Made by a program: the position numbers and the translations under genes | Shown: positions 18,981 through 26,372 of the stretch, piece after piece | Position numbering within the stretch: the stretch's first letter is position 1 | Layout of the letters: each line of letters begins with the position of its first letter | Source of the DNA: Inquilinus sp. KBS0705 | GTDB lineage: Bacteria; Bacteroidota; Bacteroidia; Sphingobacteriales; Sphingobacteriaceae | Reading direction: 5' to 3' | DNA length: 64,000 nt | Assembly (NCBI GenBank): GCA_005938025.2 | Contig: VCCI02000005.1 | Location: 1 to 64,000 of the forward strand | Notes under the pieces: model-generated | Database searches by the model: none | Told to the model about the DNA's origin: nothing | The model's input: the letters and a program-made list of their open reading frames with translations, nothing else

Positions 18981-19862
18981 TTATGGCAGTATGGTATCTT
19001 TAATATTTTCAAGTATACCCTTACCTTCGCTACCCAGCATTTGCTGCTCTTGCGCATACCCTTTTACATCAGGCGGGCCAAGTACAGGCACCTGGCCATA
19101 AGGTTGTGCATATACAAAGCTAAACTCGCCTTTGCCATCAATAGATGGTCCGCTTGCCCAACGTGCGTCCGGTGCTTCGGGCCGCTCAATATTTGTACTT
19201 ACAAAAGCATATTCAAACTCCCTTACCTGGTCGCTCATCGGGAAAGTGTTAGGGATAGGCAGGTTAGCATTTACACCACCAAGGTCTTCAATAACTGCCA
19301 GCCATTGGTTTTGATGCATGGTATCCCTCGCTATCAAAAAGGCCAGCATATCTTTCATTCCCGGGTCGTCGGTAAGTTCCCAAAGCCGTGTGGCTAATAC
19401 CCTGCCTGTAGATTCGGCCATAACGTTGGCATACATATCGGCAGCAAGGTTACCGCTACCTACCACCCACGATCCGTTGAATGGTACCCCATTGCTATCT
19501 ACAGCCATAGCAGCCAATCCTGATGATAAGATATGCCTTGGGTCCATACCACCCATAATACTGCCCACAATTGGGTTCTCTCCTGCTATCTTATCCTTAA
19601 GGTCGTTTGTGGCACCTTCCAGGTTTAATGCAACAGCGGTGCTAAGCATTTCGATATGCGAAATCTCTTCCGTACCGGTATCTAAAAGCATATCGCGGTA
19701 TTTAACCGGTCCGCGGTTGCCCCAAGCCTGAAAAAGGTATTGCAAGCAAACCCGTATCTCTCCTTCAATACCGCCTATAGCCTGCTGCAATAATTTGGCA
19801 TAGGCCGGGTTTGGCTTCTCTACACGTACCTCGTACTGTAGTTTTTTGTCATGATAAAACAT
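18981..19862 (-). CDS. Manganese catalase
   Basis: A 293-aa non-heme catalase that disproportionates hydrogen peroxide in the cytoplasm. The dimanganese ligands are visible at positions matching the Lactobacillus plantarum enzyme: E35 (GGIEGEIR), E65/E66 and H69 (TGTEEISHIEML), and later E and H in NVMAESTGR and RDTMHQNQW. A perfect AGGAGG at a 5-nt spacing fixes the start at 19862; the longer in-frame extension to 19982 is not native. It is followed by a hairpin. Its neighbours (DUF4142, SPW, lipoprotein and general-stress SDR genes) point to an oxidative or stationary-phase stress programme. Confidence 0.95.
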   Translation of the reverse strand: MFYHDKKLQYEVRVEKPNPAYAKLLQQAIGGIEGEIRVCLQYLFQAWGNRGPVKYRDMLLDTGTEEISHIEMLSTAVALNLEGATNDLKDKIAGENPIVGSIMGGMDPRHILSSGLAAMAVDSNGVPFNGSWVVGSGNLAADMYANVMAESTGRVLATRLWELTDDPGMKDMLAFLIARDTMHQNQWLAVIEDLGGVNANLPIPNTFPMSDQVREFEYAFVSTNIERPEAPDARWASGPSIDGKGEFSFVYAQPYGQVPVLGPPDVKGYAQEQQMLGSEGKGILENIKDTILP

Positions 19863-19867
19863 ATTTA

Positions 19868-19873
19868 CCTCCT
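19868..19873 (-). promoter_or_regulatory. Strong Shine-Dalgarno AGGAGG of the catalase gene
   Basis: A perfect AGGAGG lies 5 nt before the ATG at 19860-19862. The 14-nt layout AGGAGGTAAnTATG is the same as at the dehydrogenase gene 10145. Confidence 0.85.
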
Positions 19874-20132
19874 GATTATGATTTAACTTTTGTTGCTTCT
19901 TCAAAAGATCGGATAGGTATGACAGCTTGAAAATGCTGACCCGGAGCGGATATGGGGTGTTATAATTTCTACAACACGGCACAAATTGTTATGTTTTAAA
20001 TTAATTTAATTAATTATTGATTAAACATTTTGAACTATTATGGGTTATCCTAAATAAGTGGTTATACATCCCGGTACTTAAATAATTGTAATATTCAGTT
20101 CTGCACCACCACTAAATATTCATTTAATAAGT

Positions 20133-20240
20133 ATGACCTGGCTAAATAAACAAACACCTATTTGGATGTGGGTTACCGGTATAGCAATGCTTTTTTTAGC
20201 AATTTTTATAATGTGCTGGTGGCTTTTTTACTCAAACTAA
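20133..20240 (+). CDS. 35-aa single-helix membrane peptide
   Basis: A tiny ORF, ATG to TAA, encoding MTWLNKQTPI then a hydrophobic helix (about 11-33, rich in Trp, Met and Phe) and a short YSN end. It lies 11 bp upstream of the next ORF in the same orientation and could be co-transcribed with it. The charge pattern (Lys before the helix) suggests the N terminus inside. I do not recognise it. It could be a genuine microprotein or a chance ORF; the single clean helix and its operon-like position favour the former. Confidence 0.5.
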   Translation: MTWLNKQTPIWMWVTGIAMLFLAIFIMCWWLFYSN

Positions 20241-20251
20241 AATACAATACA

Positions 20252-20590
20252 ATGGCAACAGAAAACAATATGGCCCCTGGCCAACAAAATGCACCTGAAA
20301 ACAATAAAACAGTTTACCGGCCAGACCAAGCCGGGGGCGAAGAAATTATTGCCGGTGCCCGACAGGAAGATCAAATAGAGAAACAGCAAGATAATGCAGC
20401 AGAAACACCATTTGAGCACCATATAGGAGCCGAACCATCTAAAGACACCTTATCGCAGCAGGATATTGCCGACGGTGTAAAAACCTTTGTAAAGGGGCCG
20501 GATGGCCGCATGGCGCTTGAAACAGAAGAAGGGAAAAATAATGGTGCTATCCCGGCCGCTTTTGAGGGACAAAAGAGTAATCATCCATAA
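20252..20590 (+). CDS. Small hydrophilic protein of unknown function
   Basis: 112 aa from the ATG at 20252; the longer frame to 20162 overlaps the 35-aa membrane peptide and is unlikely. It is Asn/Gln/Glu/Ala-rich and probably disordered, with VYRPDQAGGEEI early and a more ordered end, DIADGVKTFVKGPDGRMAL. It has no Cys, signal or membrane segment. It lies between the small peptide and a 54-aa protein, upstream of a general-stress SDR, all on the plus strand. Such proteins are common in Bacteroidota stress loci. Function unknown. Confidence 0.72.
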   Translation: MATENNMAPGQQNAPENNKTVYRPDQAGGEEIIAGARQEDQIEKQQDNAAETPFEHHIGAEPSKDTLSQQDIADGVKTFVKGPDGRMALETEEGKNNGAIPAAFEGQKSNHP

Positions 20591-20602
20591 ATACTAAATA
20601 AA

Positions 20603-20767
20603 ATGAATAACGGTACAGCATACGTAAAAGGGCAAAAAGTAATTACCCCTTCGGGAAACGGTTTTGTAGAAAAAGTAGAAGGCGACAAGGTTTCGGTTAA
20701 GCTTGAGTCTGGCGATATTGAAATTTTTACCGAGTCGGATCTGGAAGACGATTCTGATGCTGGCTAA
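20603..20767 (+). CDS. 54-aa small beta-barrel-like protein
   Basis: Too short for usual ORF lists. It starts with ATG 12 bp after the previous stop. It reads MNNGTAYVKGQKVITPSGNG, then FVEKVEGDKVSVKLESGDIE and an acidic tail. The alternating pattern KGQKV..P.G.G.V..V.GDKV.VKL.SGD resembles KOW, Tudor or SH3-like small barrels. No family is assigned. It lies 28 bp before the general-stress SDR and is probably in the same operon. Confidence 0.68.
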   Translation: MNNGTAYVKGQKVITPSGNGFVEKVEGDKVSVKLESGDIEIFTESDLEDDSDAG

Positions 20768-20795
20768 TTAACAGGTAACCATTAAAACAAAGAAT

Positions 20796-21674
20796 ATGTC
20801 AGATAATATTGATCCAAGAGAAAAATACACTAATGAGGAGCTTTCGGAGCAACAGCAGGAAATACCGGGCACCGAAAAAGAAATGACCCCAAAGGCAGAT
20901 CATGGCGAAAACTCTTACCGGGGATGCGGCAAACTTACCGGGAAGAGAGCCATTATAACAGGCGGCGACTCGGGCATTGGGCGGGCAGTTGCCATAGCGT
21001 TTGCACGCGAAGGGGCCGATGTTTTAATTGCCTATTTAAATGAACATGACGATGCCAAAGAAACCGCAAAATATATTGAAGCTGATGGCAGAAAAGCAAT
21101 ATTGGTTGATGGCGACATTAGGGAAGAAACGCACTGCCGAAAAATAATTGATACCGCTGTTAGTGAGTTAGGCGGTATAGATATTCTTGTAAATAACGCC
21201 GCTTTCCAGATGTCGCGCGAATCATTACAGGAAATATCTACAGAAGAGTGGGACCGCACTTTTAAAACAAATATTTACCCTATGTTTTACCTGTGCAAAA
21301 TGGCCGAGGAGCACCTTAAGGCCGGTAGTTGTGTTATAAATACCACCTCAGTAAACGCCTACAAGCCCAGGCCCACTTTAATCCCCTACGCTGCAACAAA
21401 AGGGGCTATCCAGAATTTTACCTCGGGCATGGCGCAGCTTTGGGGCGAGAAGGGTATACGGGTAAATTGTGTTGCACCGGGCCCGGTTTGGACACCGCTT
21501 ATACCATCCACCATGACTAATGAAGAAGTAACATCTTTTGGGCAAAATGTGCCATTAAAACGCCCCGCACAACCTGCCGAGCTTGCCCCCGCCTATGTAT
21601 TATTAGCATCAGACGAAGCCAGCTATATAAACGGGGCAACTATACAGGTTACCGGTGGTTCGCCAACAATTTAA
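20796..21674 (+). CDS. General-stress SDR oxidoreductase (YghA/YdaD-like)
   Basis: A 292-aa short-chain dehydrogenase with the long hydrophilic N-terminal extension (about 1-45) of the YghA/YdaD general-stress subfamily. The cofactor loop is TGGDSGIG (55-62); NNAA is near 133-136; the catalytic residues are S185, Y198 and K202. The end GATIQVTGGSPT is typical of classical SDRs. It presumably reduces aldehydes or ketones formed under stress. It follows three tiny genes on the same strand, and a lipoprotein gene starts 20 bp downstream. Confidence 0.93.
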   Translation: MSDNIDPREKYTNEELSEQQQEIPGTEKEMTPKADHGENSYRGCGKLTGKRAIITGGDSGIGRAVAIAFAREGADVLIAYLNEHDDAKETAKYIEADGRKAILVDGDIREETHCRKIIDTAVSELGGIDILVNNAAFQMSRESLQEISTEEWDRTFKTNIYPMFYLCKMAEEHLKAGSCVINTTSVNAYKPRPTLIPYAATKGAIQNFTSGMAQLWGEKGIRVNCVAPGPVWTPLIPSTMTNEEVTSFGQNVPLKRPAQPAELAPAYVLLASDEASYINGATIQVTGGSPTI

Positions 21675-21694
21675 ATTAGTAATTTATCCAAATC

Positions 21695-21928
21695 ATGAAA
21701 AAAGCATTAGCCGCAGCAGCAATAATAGCAAGTACCCTGGTAATTGCATGCAAAGGCAACCCCCAGGGTGCAATGGGTGTTAATGATAAGCCCGACACTA
21801 CATTAAGAAGTAACGGGGACAGGAAAACAGGCAGGACGGAAGCCGCGCCAAAAGACAGTGTAAAAAGCATAGGCCCGGGTAAAGACAAATACCATGTTAC
21901 CGACTCGGAAGACAAGAAAAAACACTAA
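21695..21928 (+). CDS. Small lipoprotein (CKGN type)
   Basis: 77 aa. Lipoprotein signal KKALAAAAIIASTLVIAC with Cys19, followed by KGNPQG and a short hydrophilic Asp/Lys/Thr-rich tail. It shares the C-K-G-N anchor and a D.K.DTT motif with the lipoprotein at 31095, so the two are probably paralogues. Located in the envelope; function unknown. A strong bidirectional terminator follows. Confidence 0.78.
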   Translation: MKKALAAAAIIASTLVIACKGNPQGAMGVNDKPDTTLRSNGDRKTGRTEAAPKDSVKSIGPGKDKYHVTDSEDKKKH

Positions 21929-21941
21929 GATAATAATACAA

Positions 21942-21973
21942 AAATGGCAATGCTTAAATAAGCATTGCCATTT
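21942..21973. terminator. Bidirectional hairpin terminator
   Basis: A 14-bp stem (21942-21955 with 21960-21973) with a 4-nt loop, flanked by A-rich and T-rich runs, lies between convergent genes (lipoprotein on plus, kinase on minus). Confidence 0.85.
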
Positions 21974-21992
21974 AACTTTATAATTTATTCAC

Positions 21993-23444
21993 TTATGATG
22001 CCTTTAATGGTAACGAGAACCAAAATTCGGAACCTGCTCCTACTTCACTTTCCACACCAATTTTGCCTCCGTGTGTTTTAATAATATCCATGGCTATATA
22101 CAGGCCCAAGCCTAAACCCTGGTAGGTGTTTTTAGGTAAGGACTCGGACCGGTAAAAGCGCTCGAATATTTTTTTTTGCTGCTCCTTAGGTATGCCTATA
22201 CCGTGGTCTTTTACCTTAACCTTTAACCAATCGCCATCTGTTAACGCGGTAATTACAATTTCGGGTTCGGCCGGGGCATACTTAATGGCATTACTTATCA
22301 AATTGGTTAATACCTGGCCAATGCGGTCCCTATCGCCGTAAATTATAGGTAGGCGCCCCATATGTAATATTAACTTGTGCTTATTGGTGGTTGCTTGCAA
22401 CGCATCAACCACATCCTGTATACACTCCTGCATATCAAAGTTGCCAAAATGATACTGCAGTTCTCCCGCCCTAATCCTGGTCACATTCAGCATCTCGTCT
22501 ATCAGGTTCAATAAGCGGTCTGTTTGCCTGTGCATGCGAGACAGCATACTACTATCAGCATCACGGTGCTCTTTGTAATGATTCATTTGCATAAGCTGCA
22601 AATAACCACGCATTGCGGTAATAGGTGTTTTTAATTCGTGTGCCGCCATGTGTACAAAGTCTTCCTGCTGTTTGGTTTGGTTTATCCTTTCGGTTACGTT
22701 ACGGTAGTTAAAAACAATTCGCTTAATATTTGTATCCTTTAACATGTTATTTACGCAGCCTTCAATCCATTTCCACTCGCCTTGTTTGGTGCTTAGCCGC
22801 TGTAAAAAAGCCATAGAGTGGCTGCCTTTTGCCAATACTTTTAAAAACTGGACGTTAAAAGATTTAAGTTCATCAGGGTGTATGAGCGACTGTAGCGGGG
22901 TACCTAAAAGTTCCGTTTCGCCATATCCCAATATTTTTGTGACTGACGAACAAACGTAATTAATGGTGCCGCTTTCGTCGGTCATTAAAAACCCTTCGGC
23001 ATTTTTCTCAATTATCCCCTTGTATTTTTCCTGGTCAACTTTATAGCGCTCCTGTATCAATTCTATCACCGCAAACAACGCGGTTATAAGCAAAGCTTCT
23101 GCCAAAAAAAAAGCTATTAGCAAACCAAATGCGCCTGCGCCGTTAGCAGTATGCCTTGGGTAAATAAAGCATACCGCGCAAATGGCGGATGCTAAGCTTG
23201 CCACCAATGCCGAGCGGCTGCCACCATAACAGGCGCTAAAAAATATGATACCAAAATACGGAAGGAACGGCGCGTACGACCCAAAAAAATCAAGCGGGCC
23301 AATAATCATCCAGCTTATAAGAAGTGCTAACGCAACCGGAATAAGTAACCTTGCCCAAAGAGGGCGCTTACTAAAATTTTCCCAATCCCAAACATGGATA
23401 AGGGCCATTTCTTTCAGCTTATCTAATAGTAAACCTACGCTCAT
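21993..23444 (-). CDS. DUF4118-PAS sensor histidine kinase
   Basis: A 483-aa membrane kinase. The N terminus holds about four membrane helices (about 33-130), resembling the DUF4118 module of KdpD-type kinases. A PAS domain follows (about 140-255), then HisKA with H269 in MAAHELKTPI and HATPase (N box LISNAIKYA, G1 DHGIGIP, G2 GLGLGLYIAMDI). It lacks an attached receiver. It starts 6 bp downstream of the SSB-like gene on the same strand; receivers at 23831 and 24628 are possible partners. The signal is unknown. Confidence 0.94.
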   Translation of the reverse strand: MSVGLLLDKLKEMALIHVWDWENFSKRPLWARLLIPVALALLISWMIIGPLDFFGSYAPFLPYFGIIFFSACYGGSRSALVASLASAICAVCFIYPRHTANGAGAFGLLIAFFLAEALLITALFAVIELIQERYKVDQEKYKGIIEKNAEGFLMTDESGTINYVCSSVTKILGYGETELLGTPLQSLIHPDELKSFNVQFLKVLAKGSHSMAFLQRLSTKQGEWKWIEGCVNNMLKDTNIKRIVFNYRNVTERINQTKQQEDFVHMAAHELKTPITAMRGYLQLMQMNHYKEHRDADSSMLSRMHRQTDRLLNLIDEMLNVTRIRAGELQYHFGNFDMQECIQDVVDALQATTNKHKLILHMGRLPIIYGDRDRIGQVLTNLISNAIKYAPAEPEIVITALTDGDWLKVKVKDHGIGIPKEQQKKIFERFYRSESLPKNTYQGLGLGLYIAMDIIKTHGGKIGVESEVGAGSEFWFSLPLKAS

Positions 23445-23450
23445 TTATAG

Positions 23451-23810
23451 TTAAGTAGCAATTGAAACGCTCCTGGTCGACTTGGCCATCGAGTAAATTT
23501 TGCTAACTAAAATAGTTGTATCGTAACGCTTGATCCCGTCTGCATCTATACTACCACATGTAGTTAATTTCCCTTCAATAAATAGTTCTCCTGCATGTTC
23601 CAGTTCGGCAGGCAGATCGCCTAAAAGCGTTTCGGGAATCCTTAAAAAATGGTACTCGGTGTGTTCTTCCATCACACCTTTACGGTTAAACATTTCTGTA
23701 GTTATCAATTGGCAACACAAATGTTTTTCTTTTCCTGTAATTTTCCATTGCGGCCAGCCATAAGCATGGCCAACAAGTATAACTTTATTAACCCCCTGGT
23801 TTTGAAACAT
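23451..23810 (-). CDS. Single-stranded DNA-binding protein-like OB-fold protein without acidic tail
   Basis: 119 aa. NKVILVGHAYGWPQW at the N terminus, then EEHTEYHFLRIP and AGELFIEGKLTT, match the OB-fold signature of bacterial SSB. The Gly/Pro-rich linker and acidic DDDIPF tip that bind SSB partners are absent: the chain stops just after the fold with STRSVSIAT. It is therefore probably an accessory SSB, not the essential one. It is set among signalling genes, 6 bp before the kinase and 20 bp after a receiver. Divergence in the core (Cys pair in HLCCQL) leaves DNA binding unproven. Confidence 0.75.
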   Translation of the reverse strand: MFQNQGVNKVILVGHAYGWPQWKITGKEKHLCCQLITTEMFNRKGVMEEHTEYHFLRIPETLLGDLPAELEHAGELFIEGKLTTCGSIDADGIKRYDTTILVSKIYSMAKSTRSVSIAT

Positions 23811-23830
23811 AGTAATTATATATAGTATTG

Positions 23831-24232
23831 TTAAAAATAATGCTCGGGTATAGCATTTGCTTCATTGGCATTAAGTACGGTGTTAATACTTCCAACCAGG
23901 TTACTTAAATCAAACGGTTTGGGTATAAATTTATCGCAGCCATAGTACCCCAATGATGTTAACACCCTTGGATAGGCCGATACGATAATCACCGGCAGCT
24001 TGTCGGTTTTAGGGTTCACCTTTACCTGATGGCATATTTCCCCGCCATTGATACCTTTTAAAATATAATCTATCAATAGCAGATCAGGGGAATAGTTATC
24101 AATCAGGCTGGTAATGTCTTCTGCTTCATCAGAGGTTTTTACTTCAAAGCCTTCGTATAGCAAGGCTTCTTTCATTACATCAAGTACGGCTTCGTCATCG
24201 TCTATTATTAAAACTTTCTTTTTATTAGTCAT
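23831..24232 (-). CDS. Single-domain response regulator
   Basis: A 133-aa receiver with acidic pocket IIDDDEA, phospho-acceptor Asp in LLIDYILKG, a Ser switch (IVSAYP) and Lys in IPKPFD. There is no output domain. It overlaps the preceding 89-aa ORF by 4 nt (ATGA), so the two are coupled, and it lies 20 bp upstream of the SSB-like gene. It is a likely partner of the nearby PAS kinases. Confidence 0.93.
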   Translation of the reverse strand: MTNKKKVLIIDDDEAVLDVMKEALLYEGFEVKTSDEAEDITSLIDNYSPDLLLIDYILKGINGGEICHQVKVNPKTDKLPVIIVSAYPRVLTSLGYYGCDKFIPKPFDLSNLVGSINTVLNANEANAIPEHYF

Positions 24233-24498
24233 ATAGTGGTCAACAAATTTTTATCAATCTCAAAAAATATTAGGGTACGGTCAACACCTGCCGCCATTTG
24301 CATGGGCTCTTTAAGTATATTAAAAAAGGTATCGTATGCCTTTGGGAGCCTGCGAACTTTGGGTGCTTGTTTAACCGGAGTAAGTATTATACATACATCT
24401 GTTTCGGCGGTATCAACGCAGGTTGTTTTTGAATAGCAATATTTAAAGCCTTGTGAAATAACCAATTTCAATAAGGCAGGAGTTACGGGGATCTTCAT
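24229..24498 (-). CDS. Small protein coupled to a response regulator, unknown function
   Basis: 89 aa, no signal or membrane segment. It begins KIPVTPALLKLVISQGFKYC and contains a Cys-rich beta-like segment (YCYSKTTCVDTAETDVCIIL) and KVRRLPKAYDTFF. I do not recognise it. The 4-nt overlap with the receiver gene indicates translational coupling and suggests a partner or modulator of that receiver. A TAnnTTTG box sits close upstream. Confidence 0.65.
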   Translation of the reverse strand: MKIPVTPALLKLVISQGFKYCYSKTTCVDTAETDVCIILTPVKQAPKVRRLPKAYDTFFNILKEPMQMAAGVDRTLIFFEIDKNLLTTI

Positions 24499-24514
24499 GG
24501 CGGTAATGTTTAAA

Positions 24515-24522
24515 CAAAATTA
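24515..24522 (-). promoter_or_regulatory. Bacteroidota -7 promoter box (TAATTTTG)
   Basis: On the minus strand TAATTTTG matches the TAnnTTTG -7 consensus of the primary sigma factor in Bacteroidota. It lies 16 bp upstream of the 89-aa ORF start and would drive that gene and the coupled receiver. Confidence 0.5.
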
Positions 24523-24553
24523 CCTACCCTGATTTTATACAGTTGCGTATTTG

Positions 24554-24575
24554 TACAACTATAAAGAATGTTTTA
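24554..24575 (+). promoter_or_regulatory. Second copy of the 22-nt imperfect palindrome
   Basis: It matches 20 of 22 positions of the element at 10102-10123 (TACAACT, then AAGAATGTTTTA at the end). It lies about 56 bp upstream of the minus-strand 89-aa ORF. A separate AT-only inverted repeat follows at 24587-24606. Confidence 0.35.
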
Positions 24576-24627
24576 ATACGCTATTTTTAATTATAACTAT
24601 AATTAATTTAAAAAAAATATATTTAAA

Positions 24628-25278
24628 TTAACTAACAATACCATTACTCATGGCAAAACGCACCAATGCGGCCGTATTACGCGAACCGGTTTTATCAATA
24701 AGGGCTTGCCGCTGGCTTTCGATAGTACGTTTGCTGGTAAACATTTTATCTGCTATCTCCTGGTTAGTATAGCCTTCGGTGATAAGCCCTAATACCTCAA
24801 TTTCTTTTGGGGAAAATTCGATATCTACTATTTGTTCAAGAGCCGCGGGGTCGGGGATGGTAAGCAGGCGTTTTAAAAATTTAGAGGTGAGTTCTGAACA
24901 GATGTAAAGTTCGTTTACTACGGTATGCTTAACAGCAAAAACCAACTCATCGGCACTTACACTTTTTAATAAATACCCGTTCGCGCCTGCTTGAAAAGCC
25001 TTGATCACATATTTTTCGTGATCGAGAGCGCTTAATATAATAACCTTACAATCCGGATACTGTTCTTTGATACGTTCGGTAAGTTCAAGGCCGCCCATAA
25101 TGGGCATATTCATATCGGCCAGTATTACATCGGCAGGGCAACCGGTTGCAAGTAATGCCAAAACCTGGTCTCCGTTGGTTGCAGAACCGGCTACACAAAT
25201 ATCCGGCTCTTTCTCTAATAACGAGATGATGCCGTTCCTTACAATATTATGGTCTTCTGCCAATACGATATTTATCAT
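24628..25278 (-). CDS. NarL/FixJ-family response regulator (REC plus LuxR-type HTH)
   Basis: 216 aa from the ATG at 25278 (MINIVLAEDHNIVRNGI); the upstream in-frame extension is not conserved-looking. The receiver (2-120) has E8, D9, the acceptor Asp in ILADMNMP and Lys in LLKSVS where Lys-Pro is usual. The C-terminal LuxR helix-turn-helix is FSPKEIEVLGLITEGYTNQE with KRTIESQRQAL. A transcription factor, most likely activated by the HisKA_3 kinase encoded upstream on the same strand at 26373. Confidence 0.94.
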   Translation of the reverse strand: MINIVLAEDHNIVRNGIISLLEKEPDICVAGSATNGDQVLALLATGCPADVILADMNMPIMGGLELTERIKEQYPDCKVIILSALDHEKYVIKAFQAGANGYLLKSVSADELVFAVKHTVVNELYICSELTSKFLKRLLTIPDPAALEQIVDIEFSPKEIEVLGLITEGYTNQEIADKMFTSKRTIESQRQALIDKTGSRNTAALVRFAMSNGIVS

Positions 25279-25355
25279 AACAGTTTTTTTTAAATTAGTA
25301 TTAGATCGTATCGGCAATGGTATATAGACTTATTAGTAGCTTTATGGTTTAATAC

Positions 25356-26360
25356 TTATAAATAACCCTCGTCAACAGGGCCTGTTTTAACTATGGATAT
25401 CAGCAATGATTTAAGCCGCTCGATATGCACGCTTAATTCATCAGACCGCCTTTCATAATCGCTTATTAAGCCCGGGCTTCCTTTACTTGTTGCCGACATG
25501 TTCATTAATAGGTTGCGGCGCTCTTCCAGCATCCTGATGGATATCCATATAGATTCTTCCATCTCCTCGCCTTGTTTTTGCAATAAAGCGGCGGCTGTGT
25601 AAACATGACCCGTATGGCATCTATATCGTTTATGGCCATTACTGCCTATTTCCCATAAACTGCCGCCACAATCAGGGCAGGTAAAATCGCTATGGTGGCC
25701 CAGCTGTTTTAAATCGTTAATATTACTTACCAGCCGCTCGGTAATATCCGCCTCAATTTTAACATCATCCGGAATAGGTTGATGTGCCTGGGGCTTAGAT
25801 ACTATATCTGCTATAATATATCCCATATCCTGCACCAACACCTGGTGGTCTACCGCTACATTATGTATTACGTTTAAAGGCATGTCGTTATACTCCGCCT
25901 CTGATGGTTCCTGAACTATGCATATCCCGCCACTGCGTTTAATGGCCGACATCCCCGAAGTTCCGTCATCTAACAGCCCGCTAAGTATAACACCTATAAC
26001 GCTGGAACCATAAGCAGCAGCAGCCGAACGGAACAGCACATCTATTGATGGCCTCCAACGGTTTTCGTGCGGCCCATATATCAGGTGTGCCTTACCTGTT
26101 TTTATTAACAAATGCCTATCTGCCGGGGCCAGGTAAATATGCGCCGCCTGTACAGCGGCACCATCTTCTGCAATAAGGCATTTATACGATGTTAGCTTCC
26201 CTAAGGTTTTCACAATAACTGATGCCTGCGAGTATTTAGACATATGAATGACTATAAATACCGCTATAGGTAAATCGGCAGGCAGCTTGTTTATTAACTC
26301 GCTAACAGCCTTTATACCACCTGCAGAGGCACCCACAACTATAATATTCTTTACTTCCAT
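25356..26360 (-). CDS. CheB-type methylesterase with C-terminal zinc ribbon, no receiver
   Basis: 334 aa. The CheB catalytic domain occupies residues 1-190 with triad S12 (GASAGG), H39 (VIHMS) and D132 (SGLLDDGTSG). No N-terminal receiver is present, so activity is not set by CheA in the classical way. The C-terminal part has a zinc-ribbon motif (C228, C231, C248, H252: CPDCGG and CHTGH), then helices. There are no chemoreceptor, CheA or CheW genes in the window. It sits between a LuxR regulator and a HisKA_3 kinase on the same strand, suggesting a role in stress signalling and not taxis. The ester substrate is unknown. Confidence 0.9.
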   Translation of the reverse strand: MEVKNIIVVGASAGGIKAVSELINKLPADLPIAVFIVIHMSKYSQASVIVKTLGKLTSYKCLIAEDGAAVQAAHIYLAPADRHLLIKTGKAHLIYGPHENRWRPSIDVLFRSAAAAYGSSVIGVILSGLLDDGTSGMSAIKRSGGICIVQEPSEAEYNDMPLNVIHNVAVDHQVLVQDMGYIIADIVSKPQAHQPIPDDVKIEADITERLVSNINDLKQLGHHSDFTCPDCGGSLWEIGSNGHKRYRCHTGHVYTAAALLQKQGEEMEESIWISIRMLEERRNLLMNMSATSKGSPGLISDYERRSDELSVHIERLKSLLISIVKTGPVDEGYL

Positions 26361-26372
26361 CGTACTATTAAA

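Noticed and set aside
19863..19982. 40-residue N-terminal extension of the catalase
   Set aside because: A perfect Shine-Dalgarno precedes the internal ATG at 19862 and family N termini start at MFYHDKK.
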